A stretch of DNA of 9,072 nt from Spirochaetia bacterium (lineage in GTDB: Bacteria > Spirochaetota > Spirochaetia > Treponematales > Breznakiellaceae). Numbering within the stretch: the first letter of the stretch is position 1; every line of letters begins with the position of its first letter. The stretch covers positions 1 through 9,072 of the forward strand of contig BNUY01000127.1 of NCBI GenBank assembly GCA_025997715.1, given 5' to 3'. This document shows, piece by piece, positions 1-6,400 of the stretch. A program made the translations under genes and the position numbers. Below the pieces are notes generated by a model. It saw only the letters and a program-made list of their open reading frames with translations, had not been told where the DNA came from and did no database searches.

Positions 1-1
1 C

Positions 2-418
2 AATGAATTACCGCAACTTATAAATATTTTTATTGGTCAGATGAGCATTATTGGCTATAGGCCATTAGTACGGCAAGGATATAAATATTATTCAGACTAT
101 ATGAAAAGAAAAATATATAAACTTAAACCGGGGTTATCGGGCATCGGATCAATTGCGGTACGAAATGAAGAATATATTTTACAACGGGTTGAAGACAAAG
201 AAAATTATTACAAAAATGTAATAATCCCTTATAAAGAAAAACTCGAAAGCTGGTTTATAGACAATAACAGTTTATTTTTATATTTTGCACTCATTTTCTT
301 TACTGTGTTGGTTGTCATTATGCCATCATCTAAGTTATGGAAAAGGGTGTTAAAAAATCTTCCGGAGGAACCAGAAGATTTTAAGCGTTATAGCGTAAAA
401 GGAGAAAATTATGGATAA
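2..418 (+). CDS. Undecaprenyl-phosphate sugar-1-phosphate transferase (bacterial sugar transferase family), 5' end cut by window
   Basis: This family (WcaJ, PglC and relatives) moves a sugar 1-phosphate from an NDP-sugar onto undecaprenyl phosphate at the inner membrane, starting assembly of a repeat unit. The frame is open from base 2 and begins NELPQLINIFIGQMSIIGYR, matching the family's conserved D/NELPQ...N...G.MS..G.RP segment. The first in-frame ATG (base 41) therefore lies inside that motif and is not the true start. Next comes a conserved-looking LKPGLSGIGSIAVRNEE stretch, as in relatives with a GL.G....R.EE pattern. A hydrophobic segment (LFLYFALIFFTVLVVIM) lies near the C-terminus, followed by a basic and then acidic tail. 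Only about 138 residues are visible, so the N-terminal membrane part and sugar specificity cannot be judged. The stop overlaps the methyltransferase start by 8 bases, so the two are probably co-translated. Family assignment is firm; the substrate is unknown, although a 4-amino-6-deoxy sugar made by the neighbours is a reasonable guess. Confidence 0.9.
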   Translation, partial: NELPQLINIFIGQMSIIGYRPLVRQGYKYYSDYMKRKIYKLKPGLSGIGSIAVRNEEYILQRVEDKENYYKNVIIPYKEKLESWFIDNNSLFLYFALIFFTVLVVIMPSSKLWKRVLKNLPEEPEDFKRYSVKGENYG

Positions 419-953
419 GGTAATTAGTCAACTGGATAAGGACATCCTGGTCCTAATTCGGAATAATGTTTCGGCATTTTTAACCGAAATGGCTGGAAAG
501 TATGATAGAGATGGTCTTGAAGTGCTAGACATCGCTCCTGAGGTTCACGAAGGTACAAAGTTTTATTTTAAAAAGGCTGATGTAAAAACTTTGGATATAG
601 ATCCGCAGTATAATACTGATTATATGTGTGATTTATGTACAAATAACGAAAATATCATACCAAATGGGAGTTTTGATATTTGTGTATGCACAGAAGTGCT
701 TGAACATGTTTCAAATCCATTTAGTGCTGTAAAAGAAATAAAAAGAATTTTGAAGGGTGGGGGTATAGCATTAATATCAACGCCATTTAATTTTCGTATA
801 CACGGACCATTACCTGATTGTTGGCGCTTTACAATTCATGGATTAAAAGAATTGTTTAAGGATTTTGAAATATTGGATTTACGAGAATTAGAGGCGGATA
901 ATAGATTCTTAATGCCGTATCATTATGTTTTAGAAGCAAAAAAATGTTATTAA
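411..953 (+). CDS. Class I SAM-dependent methyltransferase (Methyltransf_11-like)
   Basis: The 180-residue protein is a small, probably cytoplasmic methyltransferase. An SAM-binding motif I position is filled by EVLDIAPEVHEG (residues 37-48), less glycine-rich than the textbook D.G.G loop. The acidic strand-2 end is LDIDPQ (61-66). The post-II segment FDICVCTEVLEHV (88-100) carries the typical EVLEH signature. RILKGGGIALISTPF (112-125) matches the post-motif R.LKPGG.......P pattern. The start is supported by an AAAAGGAG ribosome site at 397-404, six bases before the ATG, and the gene overlaps the upstream stop by 8 bases. In a glycan locus it would most likely methylate a sugar hydroxyl, amino or carboxyl group, but the acceptor cannot be read from the sequence. 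Sure of the fold family, unsure of the substrate. Confidence 0.85.
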   Translation: MDKVISQLDKDILVLIRNNVSAFLTEMAGKYDRDGLEVLDIAPEVHEGTKFYFKKADVKTLDIDPQYNTDYMCDLCTNNENIIPNGSFDICVCTEVLEHVSNPFSAVKEIKRILKGGGIALISTPFNFRIHGPLPDCWRFTIHGLKELFKDFEILDLRELEADNRFLMPYHYVLEAKKCY

Positions 954-1013
954 AAGTATCCACACTCCTATTTATATATATAACATCGGTTATTTCGTAC
1001 AAAAGATGTGCGT

Positions 1014-1029
1014 AGGACGGTGTTATATG
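1014..1029 (+). promoter_or_regulatory. Ribosome binding site that selects the ATG at 1027
   Basis: AGGACGG at 1014-1020 lies a good distance upstream of ATG 1027. The alternative in-frame ATG at 1006 has no purine-rich site before it, and starting there would add seven residues (MCVGRCY) ahead of a typical N-terminal beta strand. The later start is preferred. Confidence 0.6.
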
Positions 1030-2331
1030 ACAAAGGGGAGAAAAAGGATTTTGGTATATCCCTGTGGGACAGAAATAGCTCTTGAAATATACAAAGCAGT
1101 GGAGTTCTCGACCCGTTTTGAACTGTGGGGCGGTTCCAGTAATTATGATCATGGCAGATATGTTTATAAAAAGCATATAGATAATCTGCCGTTTATATCC
1201 GATAACAGTAATAAAGAGACTATTCTTGAATTTCAGAATAGAATAAAAGATTATGGTATTGATTATATTTATCCCGCAATGGACGGCGTATTATATAAAC
1301 TTTCACAATATGCTTCTCTTTTTTATTGTAAAATTATTGCACCAGATTTCAATACCGCAAGAATTACCCGTTCAAAAAAACTGACCTATCAACTTTTAGA
1401 AAGTGATATATCTGTTCCGAAAATATATGAAAACATTTCAGAGATAAAAGAATACCCTGTATTTGTCAAGCCGGATATAGGTCAAGGTTCTTATGGGGCG
1501 CAGAAAATTGATAATGAGAGCATTTTACAGAATATGAATCTCGAAGATATTTTGTTAATGGAGTATTTGCCCGATGAGGAATATACGGTTGATTGTTTTA
1601 CTAATAATTCCGGTGATTTAATTTATATATCACCGCGTTATCGGAAACGGATCAAAAATGGCATAAGCGTCAGTTCTGCGGCGGCAAGCGGTCATGAGTT
1701 TGAAGAAATAGCATTAACGATAAATGAAAAACTGGATCAACGTGGTGGATGGTTCTTCCAGGTTAAAAAAAATACTGCGGGAAAACTAGTTTTACTGGAA
1801 GTTGCCTCCAGAATAGCGGGAACTTCGGCATATACGCGTAGCAAAGGCGTTAATCTTCCGCTTTTAACGCTTTATCTTTATACCGGTGAACATATTGATC
1901 GTGTTTATGAGAATAATTACGATGTTGTCATTGACCGGGCGCTCCATAATTCCTATGCGACAGACCTCTATTACGATACAGTATATATTGATTATGATGA
2001 TACGATAATATTTAATGGAAAGATAAATAGTAAAATAATTACTTTTGTGTATCAATGTATAAATAATAATATACCTGTAATTATTATAACTAAACATATT
2101 GGCGATTTAAATGAAGATTTACAAAAGTACCGATTATCCGATCTTTTTGATAAAATTATTCATATAAAACAGACAGAAAATAAGTATGAATATATTACGG
2201 GAAAAAATTCAATTTTTATAGATGATTCATTTGGAGAACGGGAAATAGTTCACAAGAAATGTAATGTCCCCGTCTTTGATACTAATATGATTGAGTTTTT
2301 ATTAAATCCATTGGAATTATCTAAAACATAG
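1027..2331 (+). CDS. ATP-grasp ligase fused to a HAD-superfamily phosphohydrolase domain
   Basis: The 434-residue protein has two recognisable halves. Residues ~1-300 look like an ATP-grasp enzyme of the carbamoyl-phosphate-synthase-like type. There is an N-terminal strand RILVYPCG, an FVKPDIGQGSYGAQKI segment (146-161) with the nucleotide-binding lysine K148 and glycine loop, LLMEYLPDEEYTVD (176-189), and LLEVASRIAG (256-265). In the last, E258 and R262 fit the metal-site E...R pattern, but the usual Asn is Ala260. Residues ~318-415 carry all HAD hallmarks: motif I YIDYDDT (D322, D324, T326), a motif II threonine in IIITKH (T355), a candidate motif III lysine (K376 or K381), and motif IV FIDD (D399, D400). 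Motifs I and II are only ~30 residues apart, so no large C1 cap is present. Such ligases join a carboxylate to an amine or thiol through an acyl phosphate. Here it could acylate an amino sugar, with the HAD domain removing a phosphate; this is inference. The 3' third is very AT-rich. Confidence 0.85.
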   Translation: MTKGRKRILVYPCGTEIALEIYKAVEFSTRFELWGGSSNYDHGRYVYKKHIDNLPFISDNSNKETILEFQNRIKDYGIDYIYPAMDGVLYKLSQYASLFYCKIIAPDFNTARITRSKKLTYQLLESDISVPKIYENISEIKEYPVFVKPDIGQGSYGAQKIDNESILQNMNLEDILLMEYLPDEEYTVDCFTNNSGDLIYISPRYRKRIKNGISVSSAAASGHEFEEIALTINEKLDQRGGWFFQVKKNTAGKLVLLEVASRIAGTSAYTRSKGVNLPLLTLYLYTGEHIDRVYENNYDVVIDRALHNSYATDLYYDTVYIDYDDTIIFNGKINSKIITFVYQCINNNIPVIIITKHIGDLNEDLQKYRLSDLFDKIIHIKQTENKYEYITGKNSIFIDDSFGEREIVHKKCNVPVFDTNMIEFLLNPLELSKT

Positions 2332-2355
2332 ATTCGTTTAAAAGGATTTTCCATT

Positions 2356-3501
2356 ATGGCTCTCAACCAAGAAATCACCGCATACATAAAACGCCTCTAC
2401 CCTGAACAAAATCCCGTTCTCCTCCACTGTCCTGAATTTCTTGGTAATGAGAAGAAATATCTCGCCGAATGTATCGACACCAAATATGTTTCCTATATCG
2501 GCCGTTTTGTGTCGGATATGGAAAACAAAATCAAGGAAATAAGCGGTGCAAAATACGCGGTGGCCCTAGTGAATGGAACTGCAGCTTTACACATGCTCCT
2601 CCTGGCTGTCGGCATACAACCGGGCGATGGGGTCATTACTCAATCCCTTTCCTTTGCCGCAACCAGTGCAGCCATCGTTCACGCTCAGGGAACGCCGGTC
2701 TTTGTTGATGTGGAACAGGATACCCTCGGTATGTCTCCGGAAAGTCTCAAGAGTTTTCTTAAAAAATACACTGAAATCATTGAAGGGAAATGTGTCAATA
2801 AAAAGACCGGGAAACAAATAAAAGCCGTTATCCCCATGCACACATTTGGTCATCCCGTACGAATAGAAGAAATACAAACACTATGCGATGAGTACTCGTT
2901 AATCCTTATTGAAGATTCCGCCGAATCCCTCGGCAGTTTCTACAAGAAAAGACATGCCGGTACTTTCGGTAAAGCAGGAATATTCAGCTTTAATGGGAAT
3001 AAGTTGGCGACCACCGGCGGCGGCGGTATGGTCATCACCGATGATGAGGCTATTGCCAATCGTGTACGCTATATATCAACTACTGCAAAACGTCCCCACC
3101 GCTGGGAATTTTTTCACGATGAAGTAGGGTATAACCTCCGTATGCCCAGTATTAACGCGGCTGTTGGACTTGCCCAACTGGAATATTTTGACAAAACCCT
3201 TGAAAACAAGCGGGAGACCGCGCATTTATATCAACAATTCTTTGCTTCAATACATATCAAGTTTATTACCGAACCGAATAACGCTAAGTCCAATTATTGG
3301 CTAAACGCTATTTTGTTTGATGATAGAAAACAGCGGGATGGGTTTCTTGAATACTCAAACGAAAACGGTGTGCAGACCCGTCCTGCGTGGACATTGCTGC
3401 ATACATTACCGCCATATCAGCATTGCCAGCATACAGACACACCAAACGCGGAATATATAGCGGATCGTCTTGTAAATATTCCCAGTAGTGTAAGGATTTA
3501 A
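2356..3501 (+). CDS. LegC/PseC-like PLP-dependent NDP-sugar aminotransferase (DegT/DnrJ/EryC1/StrS family), copy 1, intact
   Basis: The 381-residue protein has the usual length for this fold-type I family, which transfers an amino group (normally from glutamate) to a keto group of an NDP-keto-deoxy sugar in the cytoplasm. Visible landmarks are FLGNEKKYLAECIDT (28-42) and the phosphate-binding turn NGTAAL (73-78). IPMHTFGHP (159-167) and IEDSAESLG (185-193), with D187 for the pyridine nitrogen, follow. SFNGNK (211-216) holds the Schiff-base lysine K216, then TTGGGGM. The N-terminal LGNE..Y..ECI.T..VS..G.FV pattern suggests the LegC-type subfamily, which makes 4-amino-4,6-dideoxy sugars. AAAGGA at 2341-2346 precedes the ATG by nine bases. 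The dehydratase gene follows after four bases, so the two would supply consecutive steps. This copy is complete; a broken paralog lies at 4900-6044. The exact nucleotide sugar (UDP or GDP) is not determined. Confidence 0.92.
   Translation: MALNQEITAYIKRLYPEQNPVLLHCPEFLGNEKKYLAECIDTKYVSYIGRFVSDMENKIKEISGAKYAVALVNGTAALHMLLLAVGIQPGDGVITQSLSFAATSAAIVHAQGTPVFVDVEQDTLGMSPESLKSFLKKYTEIIEGKCVNKKTGKQIKAVIPMHTFGHPVRIEEIQTLCDEYSLILIEDSAESLGSFYKKRHAGTFGKAGIFSFNGNKLATTGGGGMVITDDEAIANRVRYISTTAKRPHRWEFFHDEVGYNLRMPSINAAVGLAQLEYFDKTLENKRETAHLYQQFFASIHIKFITEPNNAKSNYWLNAILFDDRKQRDGFLEYSNENGVQTRPAWTLLHTLPPYQHCQHTDTPNAEYIADRLVNIPSSVRI
3466..3494 (+). repeat. 29-base exact direct repeat, first member (3' end of aminotransferase copy 1)
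   Basis: These bases are identical to 6009-6037 at the 3' end of aminotransferase copy 2. They encode the C-terminal residues RLVNIPSSVR in both copies, using the same codons throughout, while other parts of the two genes differ at many synonymous sites. Confidence 0.9.
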
Positions 3502-3505
3502 TTTA

Positions 3506-4696
3506 GTGTCTTTTATCTTATCCCTCATAGGTCGTACCGAACCGCTTTTCTCCCAAGATATCGTCGCCAATGAAAAAGAGCTATCCGCCATTGTTTCCTC
3601 ATCACGCTTTCTGGTAATCGGCGGTGCGGGTTCCATTGGTTCTGCTGTTGTTCATGAAATATTTAAGCGCAATCCAAAACTGCTCCATGTGGTGGATATA
3701 AGCGAAAACAACATGGTAGAACTTGTCCGGGATATCCGCAGTTCCCTCGGCTATATTGATGGTGAATTTGCCACCTTCGCAATAGATTGCGGATCAGATA
3801 TTTTCGATTCCTTTATCGCTAATGGAAAAGGTTATGACTATGTCCTCAACCTTTCCGCCCTGAAACATGTACGGAGTGAAAAAGACCCATTCACCCTAAT
3901 GCGGATGATAGATGTAAACGTCTTTAATACAGATAAAACGATACAGCAGGCCAAAGAACAGGGCGCTAAAAAATATTTTTGTGTTTCCACAGATAAAGCG
4001 GCAAATCCGGTAAACATGATGGGCGCTTCAAAATGCATTATGGAAATGTTTCTTATGCGCCGTTCTTTGGAACTGCCGGTTTCCACCGCCCGGTTTGCCA
4101 ATGTTGCTTTCTCCGATGGGAGCCTCTTATATGGTTTTAATCACCGCATAGAAAAGGGGCAGCCCCTTTCGGCGCCTTCTGATGTACGCAGGTATTTTGT
4201 AACTCCCCAGGAATCCGGGGAATTGTGCCTTATGTCCTGTTTGCTTGGGGAAAACCGGGACATCTTTTTCCCAAAATTGGATTATGATCTGAATTTATTA
4301 ACCTTCAGTGAGATTGCGGAACGGTATCTTGAAAATTTAGGGTTAGAGCCGGTCCAATGTGCGACAGAGGATGAAGCACGTGAAAAGGTTGGTGAATTAA
4401 AAAAGCAGAAAAAATATCCGGTATATTTCTTTAAGAGTGATACTACCGGGGAAAAGGATTTTGAGGAATTCTATACAGAAAAAGAATATCTTGAGATGTA
4501 CCGTTTCAAAGCGGTAGGTGTCATAAGGAATGAAGCTGTCTATGAAGAAGAGAAATTGAACTTATTTACAGAAACAATTTATGCATTACGAAAGCAGGGC
4601 AGATGGTCTCGCTTTGAGTTGATTGATCTATTTAACAAGATGATACCTGAGTTTAATCATAAAGAAACCGGCAAATTTCTAGACGGAAAGATGTAG
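3506..4696 (+). CDS. NDP-N-acetylhexosamine 4,6-dehydratase (CapD/FlaA1-like extended SDR), intact
   Basis: The 396-residue protein is an extended short-chain dehydrogenase that would convert an NDP-GlcNAc-type substrate to the 4-keto-6-deoxy sugar used by the adjacent aminotransferase. The NAD(P) Rossmann loop is GGAGSIGS (39-46), followed by VVDISENNM with the strand-2 acidic residue (62-70). NLSALKHV (115-122) matches the family's N.AA.KHV motif. The catalytic region is STDKAANPVNMMGASK (161-176), where the usual SDR tyrosine is methionine (M172) next to the conserved K176; this substitution is normal in CapD-type 4,6-dehydratases. No N-terminal membrane domain is present, so this is the short soluble form. 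Translation starts at GTG 3506 with AAGGA at 3492-3496, inside the end of the aminotransferase gene. The C-terminal tail (FNKMIPEFNHKETGKFLDGK, 376-395) is repeated in the remnant at 6113-6213. Family and reaction are well supported; the nucleotide and final sugar are not known. Confidence 0.9.
   Translation: MSFILSLIGRTEPLFSQDIVANEKELSAIVSSSRFLVIGGAGSIGSAVVHEIFKRNPKLLHVVDISENNMVELVRDIRSSLGYIDGEFATFAIDCGSDIFDSFIANGKGYDYVLNLSALKHVRSEKDPFTLMRMIDVNVFNTDKTIQQAKEQGAKKYFCVSTDKAANPVNMMGASKCIMEMFLMRRSLELPVSTARFANVAFSDGSLLYGFNHRIEKGQPLSAPSDVRRYFVTPQESGELCLMSCLLGENRDIFFPKLDYDLNLLTFSEIAERYLENLGLEPVQCATEDEAREKVGELKKQKKYPVYFFKSDTTGEKDFEEFYTEKEYLEMYRFKAVGVIRNEAVYEEEKLNLFTETIYALRKQGRWSRFELIDLFNKMIPEFNHKETGKFLDGKM
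4580..4680 (+). repeat. Imperfect 101-base direct repeat, first member (3' end of intact dehydratase)
   Basis: This stretch aligns without gaps to 6113-6213, with seven mismatches by hand count (about 93% identity). It encodes the tail beginning YALRKQGRWSR. The second member is the 3' part of the deleted dehydratase copy. Confidence 0.9.
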
Positions 4697-4706
4697 AGGG
4701 ATTACT

Positions 4707-4913
4707 ATGAACGAAGAACAAAATAAAGACGATGAAATCAACATCATAGACCTCTTTGCCGTCCTCCTCGCTTTTGATTTATTGCAGGATCATTATGATT
4801 ATATATATGTGCTTGCCTCGGTAGTGGGATTCAAATGGGCGATACCTCATATTATTCAGCGTATATACTTTCGTACAAACAAGAATAACGGAGGAATTTA
4901 TGCACCGCAATGA
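4707..4913 (+). pseudogene. Remnant of a Wzz chain-length gene: 5' end only, running into unrelated sequence
   Basis: The first ~20 codons (MNEEQNKDDEINIIDLFAVL) closely match the start of the intact Wzz protein at 6398 (MNEETNDDEISLIDLFAVL). After that the similarity stops exactly where the first membrane segment should begin. The remaining ~48 codons (starting LAFDLLQDHYDY) are not recognised. The frame is 68 codons against 338 for the intact gene, with no transmembrane segments in the right place and no periplasmic domain. AGAGGG at 4695-4700, overlapping the dehydratase stop, still provides a ribosome site, so a short peptide could be made. The order dehydratase then wzz start is the same as in the second unit. 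The bases at the break (TCCTCGCTTTTG) also occur in the wzz segment for the second membrane helix (about 7331-7342), so an internal deletion is possible but not proven. Confidence 0.75.
4890..4902 (+). promoter_or_regulatory. Strong ribosome binding site in front of the broken aminotransferase copy 2
   Basis: GGAGGA at 4890-4895 lies four bases before ATG 4900. The site is well kept although the reading frame it serves hits an amber codon after eight residues. It marks where the original gene began. Confidence 0.6.
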
Positions 4914-6044
4914 AGAAATCACGTAGTTTGTAAAGAAGCTGTATTCCGGGTGTAATCCGGTTCTGCTGTATTGCCCTGAATTTCTGGGGAATGAAAAAAA
5001 TATCTTGAAGAATGTATTGATACAAAATATGTTTCCTATATTGGTCATTTTGTTACCGATATGGAAAATAAGATCAAAGAAATAACCGGCGCGAAGTATG
5101 CGGTTGCGATAGCAAATGGAACGGCTGCGTTGCATATCCTATTGCTTGCCGCGGGAATCAAACCCGGTGATGAGGTAATTACCCAGTCGCTTTCTTTTAT
5201 GGCGACTGCCGCCGCGATTGCTCACGCTAATGGGACGCCTGTTTTTGTGGATGTGGATGCTGATACCCTTGGAATGTCCCCTAAGAGCCTCGAACATTTT
5301 CTTTCAGAATATGCTGAAGTAATAGATGGTGAATGTAGAAACAAGAAGGCCGGTAAGGTAATTAAAGCGGTTATTCCCATGCATACCTTTGGGCATCCGG
5401 TTAGAATAAATGAGATAAAAAATTTATGTGAAGCATATTCGCTTATGTTAATAGAGGATTCTGCGGAATCCCTGGGCACGACGTATCAAGGGAAGCATAC
5501 CGGAACATTTGGACTGGCAGGAATATCAAGTTTCAATGGGAACAAGACGGTTACCACCGGTGGCGGGGGTATGGTTATTACCGATGATGAATCGCTTGCA
5601 TCAAAGATAAAATATCTTTCGACTACCGCTAAGCGTCCTCATAAGTGGGAATTTTATCATGATGAAGTTGGGTACAATCTCCGTATGCCCAGTATTAACG
5701 CGGCGATTGGGTTAGCCCAGCTGGAATATTTTGCCAAAACCCTTGAAAACAAGCGGGAGACCGCACATTTGTATCAGCAGTTCTTTGATTCAATGCATAT
5801 TAGGTTTATTACCGAGCCGGATAATGCCAGGTCGAATTATTGGTTAAATGCTATCCTGTTTGATGACCGGAAACAGCGGGACGCTTTCCTTGAATACTCA
5901 AACGATAACGGTGTGCAGACCAGACCGGCGTGGACATTGCTGCATACACTACCTCCATACCGGCATTGTCAGCACACAGAAACACCAAATGCCGAATATA
6001 TCGCGGACCGTCTTGTAAATATTCCCAGTAGTGTAAGAGTGTAA
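4900..6044 (+). pseudogene. LegC/PseC-like aminotransferase, copy 2, broken by an amber codon and a one-base frameshift
   Basis: Read from ATG 4900, the protein begins MHRNEEIT and meets TAG at 4924-4926, aligned with the ITAYIKRLYP region of copy 1. Reading through gives FVKKLYSGCNPVLLYCPEFL, a clear homologue of copy 1. At the A-run 4994-5000 (seven A, eight needed) the frame then shifts by one base. Beyond it the frame stays open to the stop at 6042-6044 and matches copy 1 residues 55-381 without gaps, about 81% identical by hand count. PLP-site elements NGTAAL, EDSAES and SFNGNK are all retained. The only later ATG in frame is 5061. That product of 327 residues would lack the first ~54 residues, including the conserved FLGNEK...YVSYIG region, so activity is doubtful. 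A sequencing error in the A-run could explain the frameshift but not the amber codon. Relative to copy 1, the 3' part is more conserved than the 5' part. Confidence 0.85.
6009..6037 (+). repeat. 29-base exact direct repeat, second member (3' end of aminotransferase copy 2)
   Basis: Identical to 3466-3494. In both places the aminotransferase stop follows within a few bases and a dehydratase start follows four bases after that stop, so the whole gene junction was duplicated. Confidence 0.9.
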
Positions 6045-6048
6045 TTCC

Positions 6049-6271
6049 ATGTCAGATATATTTTCCCTCATCGGCCGTAGTGAACCACTTTTTTCCTCTG
6101 ATGTCTATATTGTATGCATTACGAAAGCAGGGCAGATGGTCTCGTTTGGAGTTGATTGATCTATTTAACCGGATGATGCCTGAGTTTAATCATAGAGAAA
6201 CCGGCAAGTTTCTGGCAGCAATCAGAGGTATACCGAAGGATATGTCCATTACTTCCGGCAGTACCGGATGA
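6049..6271 (+). pseudogene. Dehydratase copy 2 reduced to its two ends by an internal deletion
   Basis: ATG 6049 starts MSDIFSLIGRSEPLFSSDV, matching the intact dehydratase start (MSFILSLIGRTEPLFSQDI). After about 19 codons the sequence jumps, near 6106-6113, to the gene's 3' end. Bases 6113-6213 align with 4580-4680 and encode YALRKQGRWSRLELIDLF and onward in a different frame. Roughly 1 kb, coding for residues ~20-357 of 396 with the Rossmann loop and active site, is missing. Translation from 6049 continues out of frame and ends at TGA 6157-6159 after 36 residues. The tail frame ends at 6271 with an extra unrelated-looking segment (IRGIPKDMSITSGSTG) in place of the intact gene's DGKM ending. 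It cannot encode an enzyme. It sits four bases after aminotransferase copy 2, the same spacing as in unit 1. Confidence 0.88.
6113..6213 (+). repeat. Imperfect 101-base direct repeat, second member (tail of deleted dehydratase copy)
   Basis: Pairs with 4580-4680, with seven mismatches and no gaps by hand alignment. The left edge marks the deletion junction, and the right edge (after TTTCT) marks where the two copies diverge downstream. Confidence 0.9.
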
Positions 6272-6275
6272 GTTC

Positions 6276-6292
6276 AATTTATGCATCGCAAT
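6276..6292 (+). repeat. 17-base near-repeat of the aminotransferase copy 2 start
   Basis: AATTTATGCATCGCAAT differs from 4895-4911 (AATTTATGCACCGCAAT) at one base. Both have an ATG at the same place and encode MHRN. Here the frame runs 27 codons from 6281 to TAA 6362-6364 with no aminotransferase similarity afterwards and no good ribosome site. It may be a scrap of a further unit start, or chance. Confidence 0.4.
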
Positions 6293-6352
6293 TCTAAAGA
6301 TTTTTGTATAGTGTGTTTAAAATACGTTATGAGAAATAAAAACCTGAAATTG

Positions 6353-6376
6353 CACTACATCTAACCAGATGTAGTG
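6353..6376 (+). promoter_or_regulatory. Perfect 10-bp inverted repeat just upstream of wzz
   Basis: CACTACATCT (6353-6362) and AGATGTAGTG (6367-6376) are exact reverse complements around an AACC loop. The hairpin lies in the 126-base gap between the dehydratase remnant and the wzz start, ending 21 bases before ATG 6398. No T-run follows, so it is not a standard terminator. It could be an mRNA structure affecting wzz translation or stability, or a dyad operator. The function is unknown. Confidence 0.55.
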
Positions 6377-6387
6377 ATGAATATTTT

Positions 6388-6400
6388 GAAGGATTATATG
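6388..6400 (+). promoter_or_regulatory. Ribosome binding site that selects the wzz ATG at 6398
   Basis: GAAGGA at 6388-6393 lies four bases before ATG 6398. The upstream in-frame GTG 6374 and ATG 6377 overlap or abut the inverted repeat and lack a ribosome site. The wzz remnant at 4707 also begins at the equivalent MNEE position, confirming the choice. Confidence 0.7.

Noticed and set aside
960..1005. AT-rich TATATATA stretch upstream of the ATP-grasp gene as a promoter.
   Set aside because: No -35/-10 pair with proper spacing could be made out, and the whole left part of the window is AT-rich, so such strings are expected.
2587..2877. An open frame of 96 codons on the minus strand opposite the first aminotransferase.
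   Set aside because: It lies wholly within a strongly supported + strand gene, has no recognisable motif, and is a shadow frame. The same holds for minus-strand frames at 856-1176, 4779-5135, 6394-6783 and 7183-7689.
5061..6044. Treating the second aminotransferase as an intact gene starting at ATG 5061.
   Set aside because: The upstream 160 bases clearly encode the missing N-terminal part in two frames with a stop, so the gene is a broken full-length copy and not a naturally short one.
6222..6271. The tail of the dehydratase remnant ends in ITSGSTG, resembling the phosphate loop of AMP-forming (adenylate-forming) enzymes.
   Set aside because: Only about seven residues match, and nothing before or after supports such an enzyme. 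It is most likely chance read-through sequence.
6374..6397. Starting wzz at GTG 6374 or ATG 6377.
   Set aside because: Neither has a ribosome site, and both touch the inverted repeat. The remnant copy shows the conserved protein begins at MNEE, equivalent to ATG 6398.
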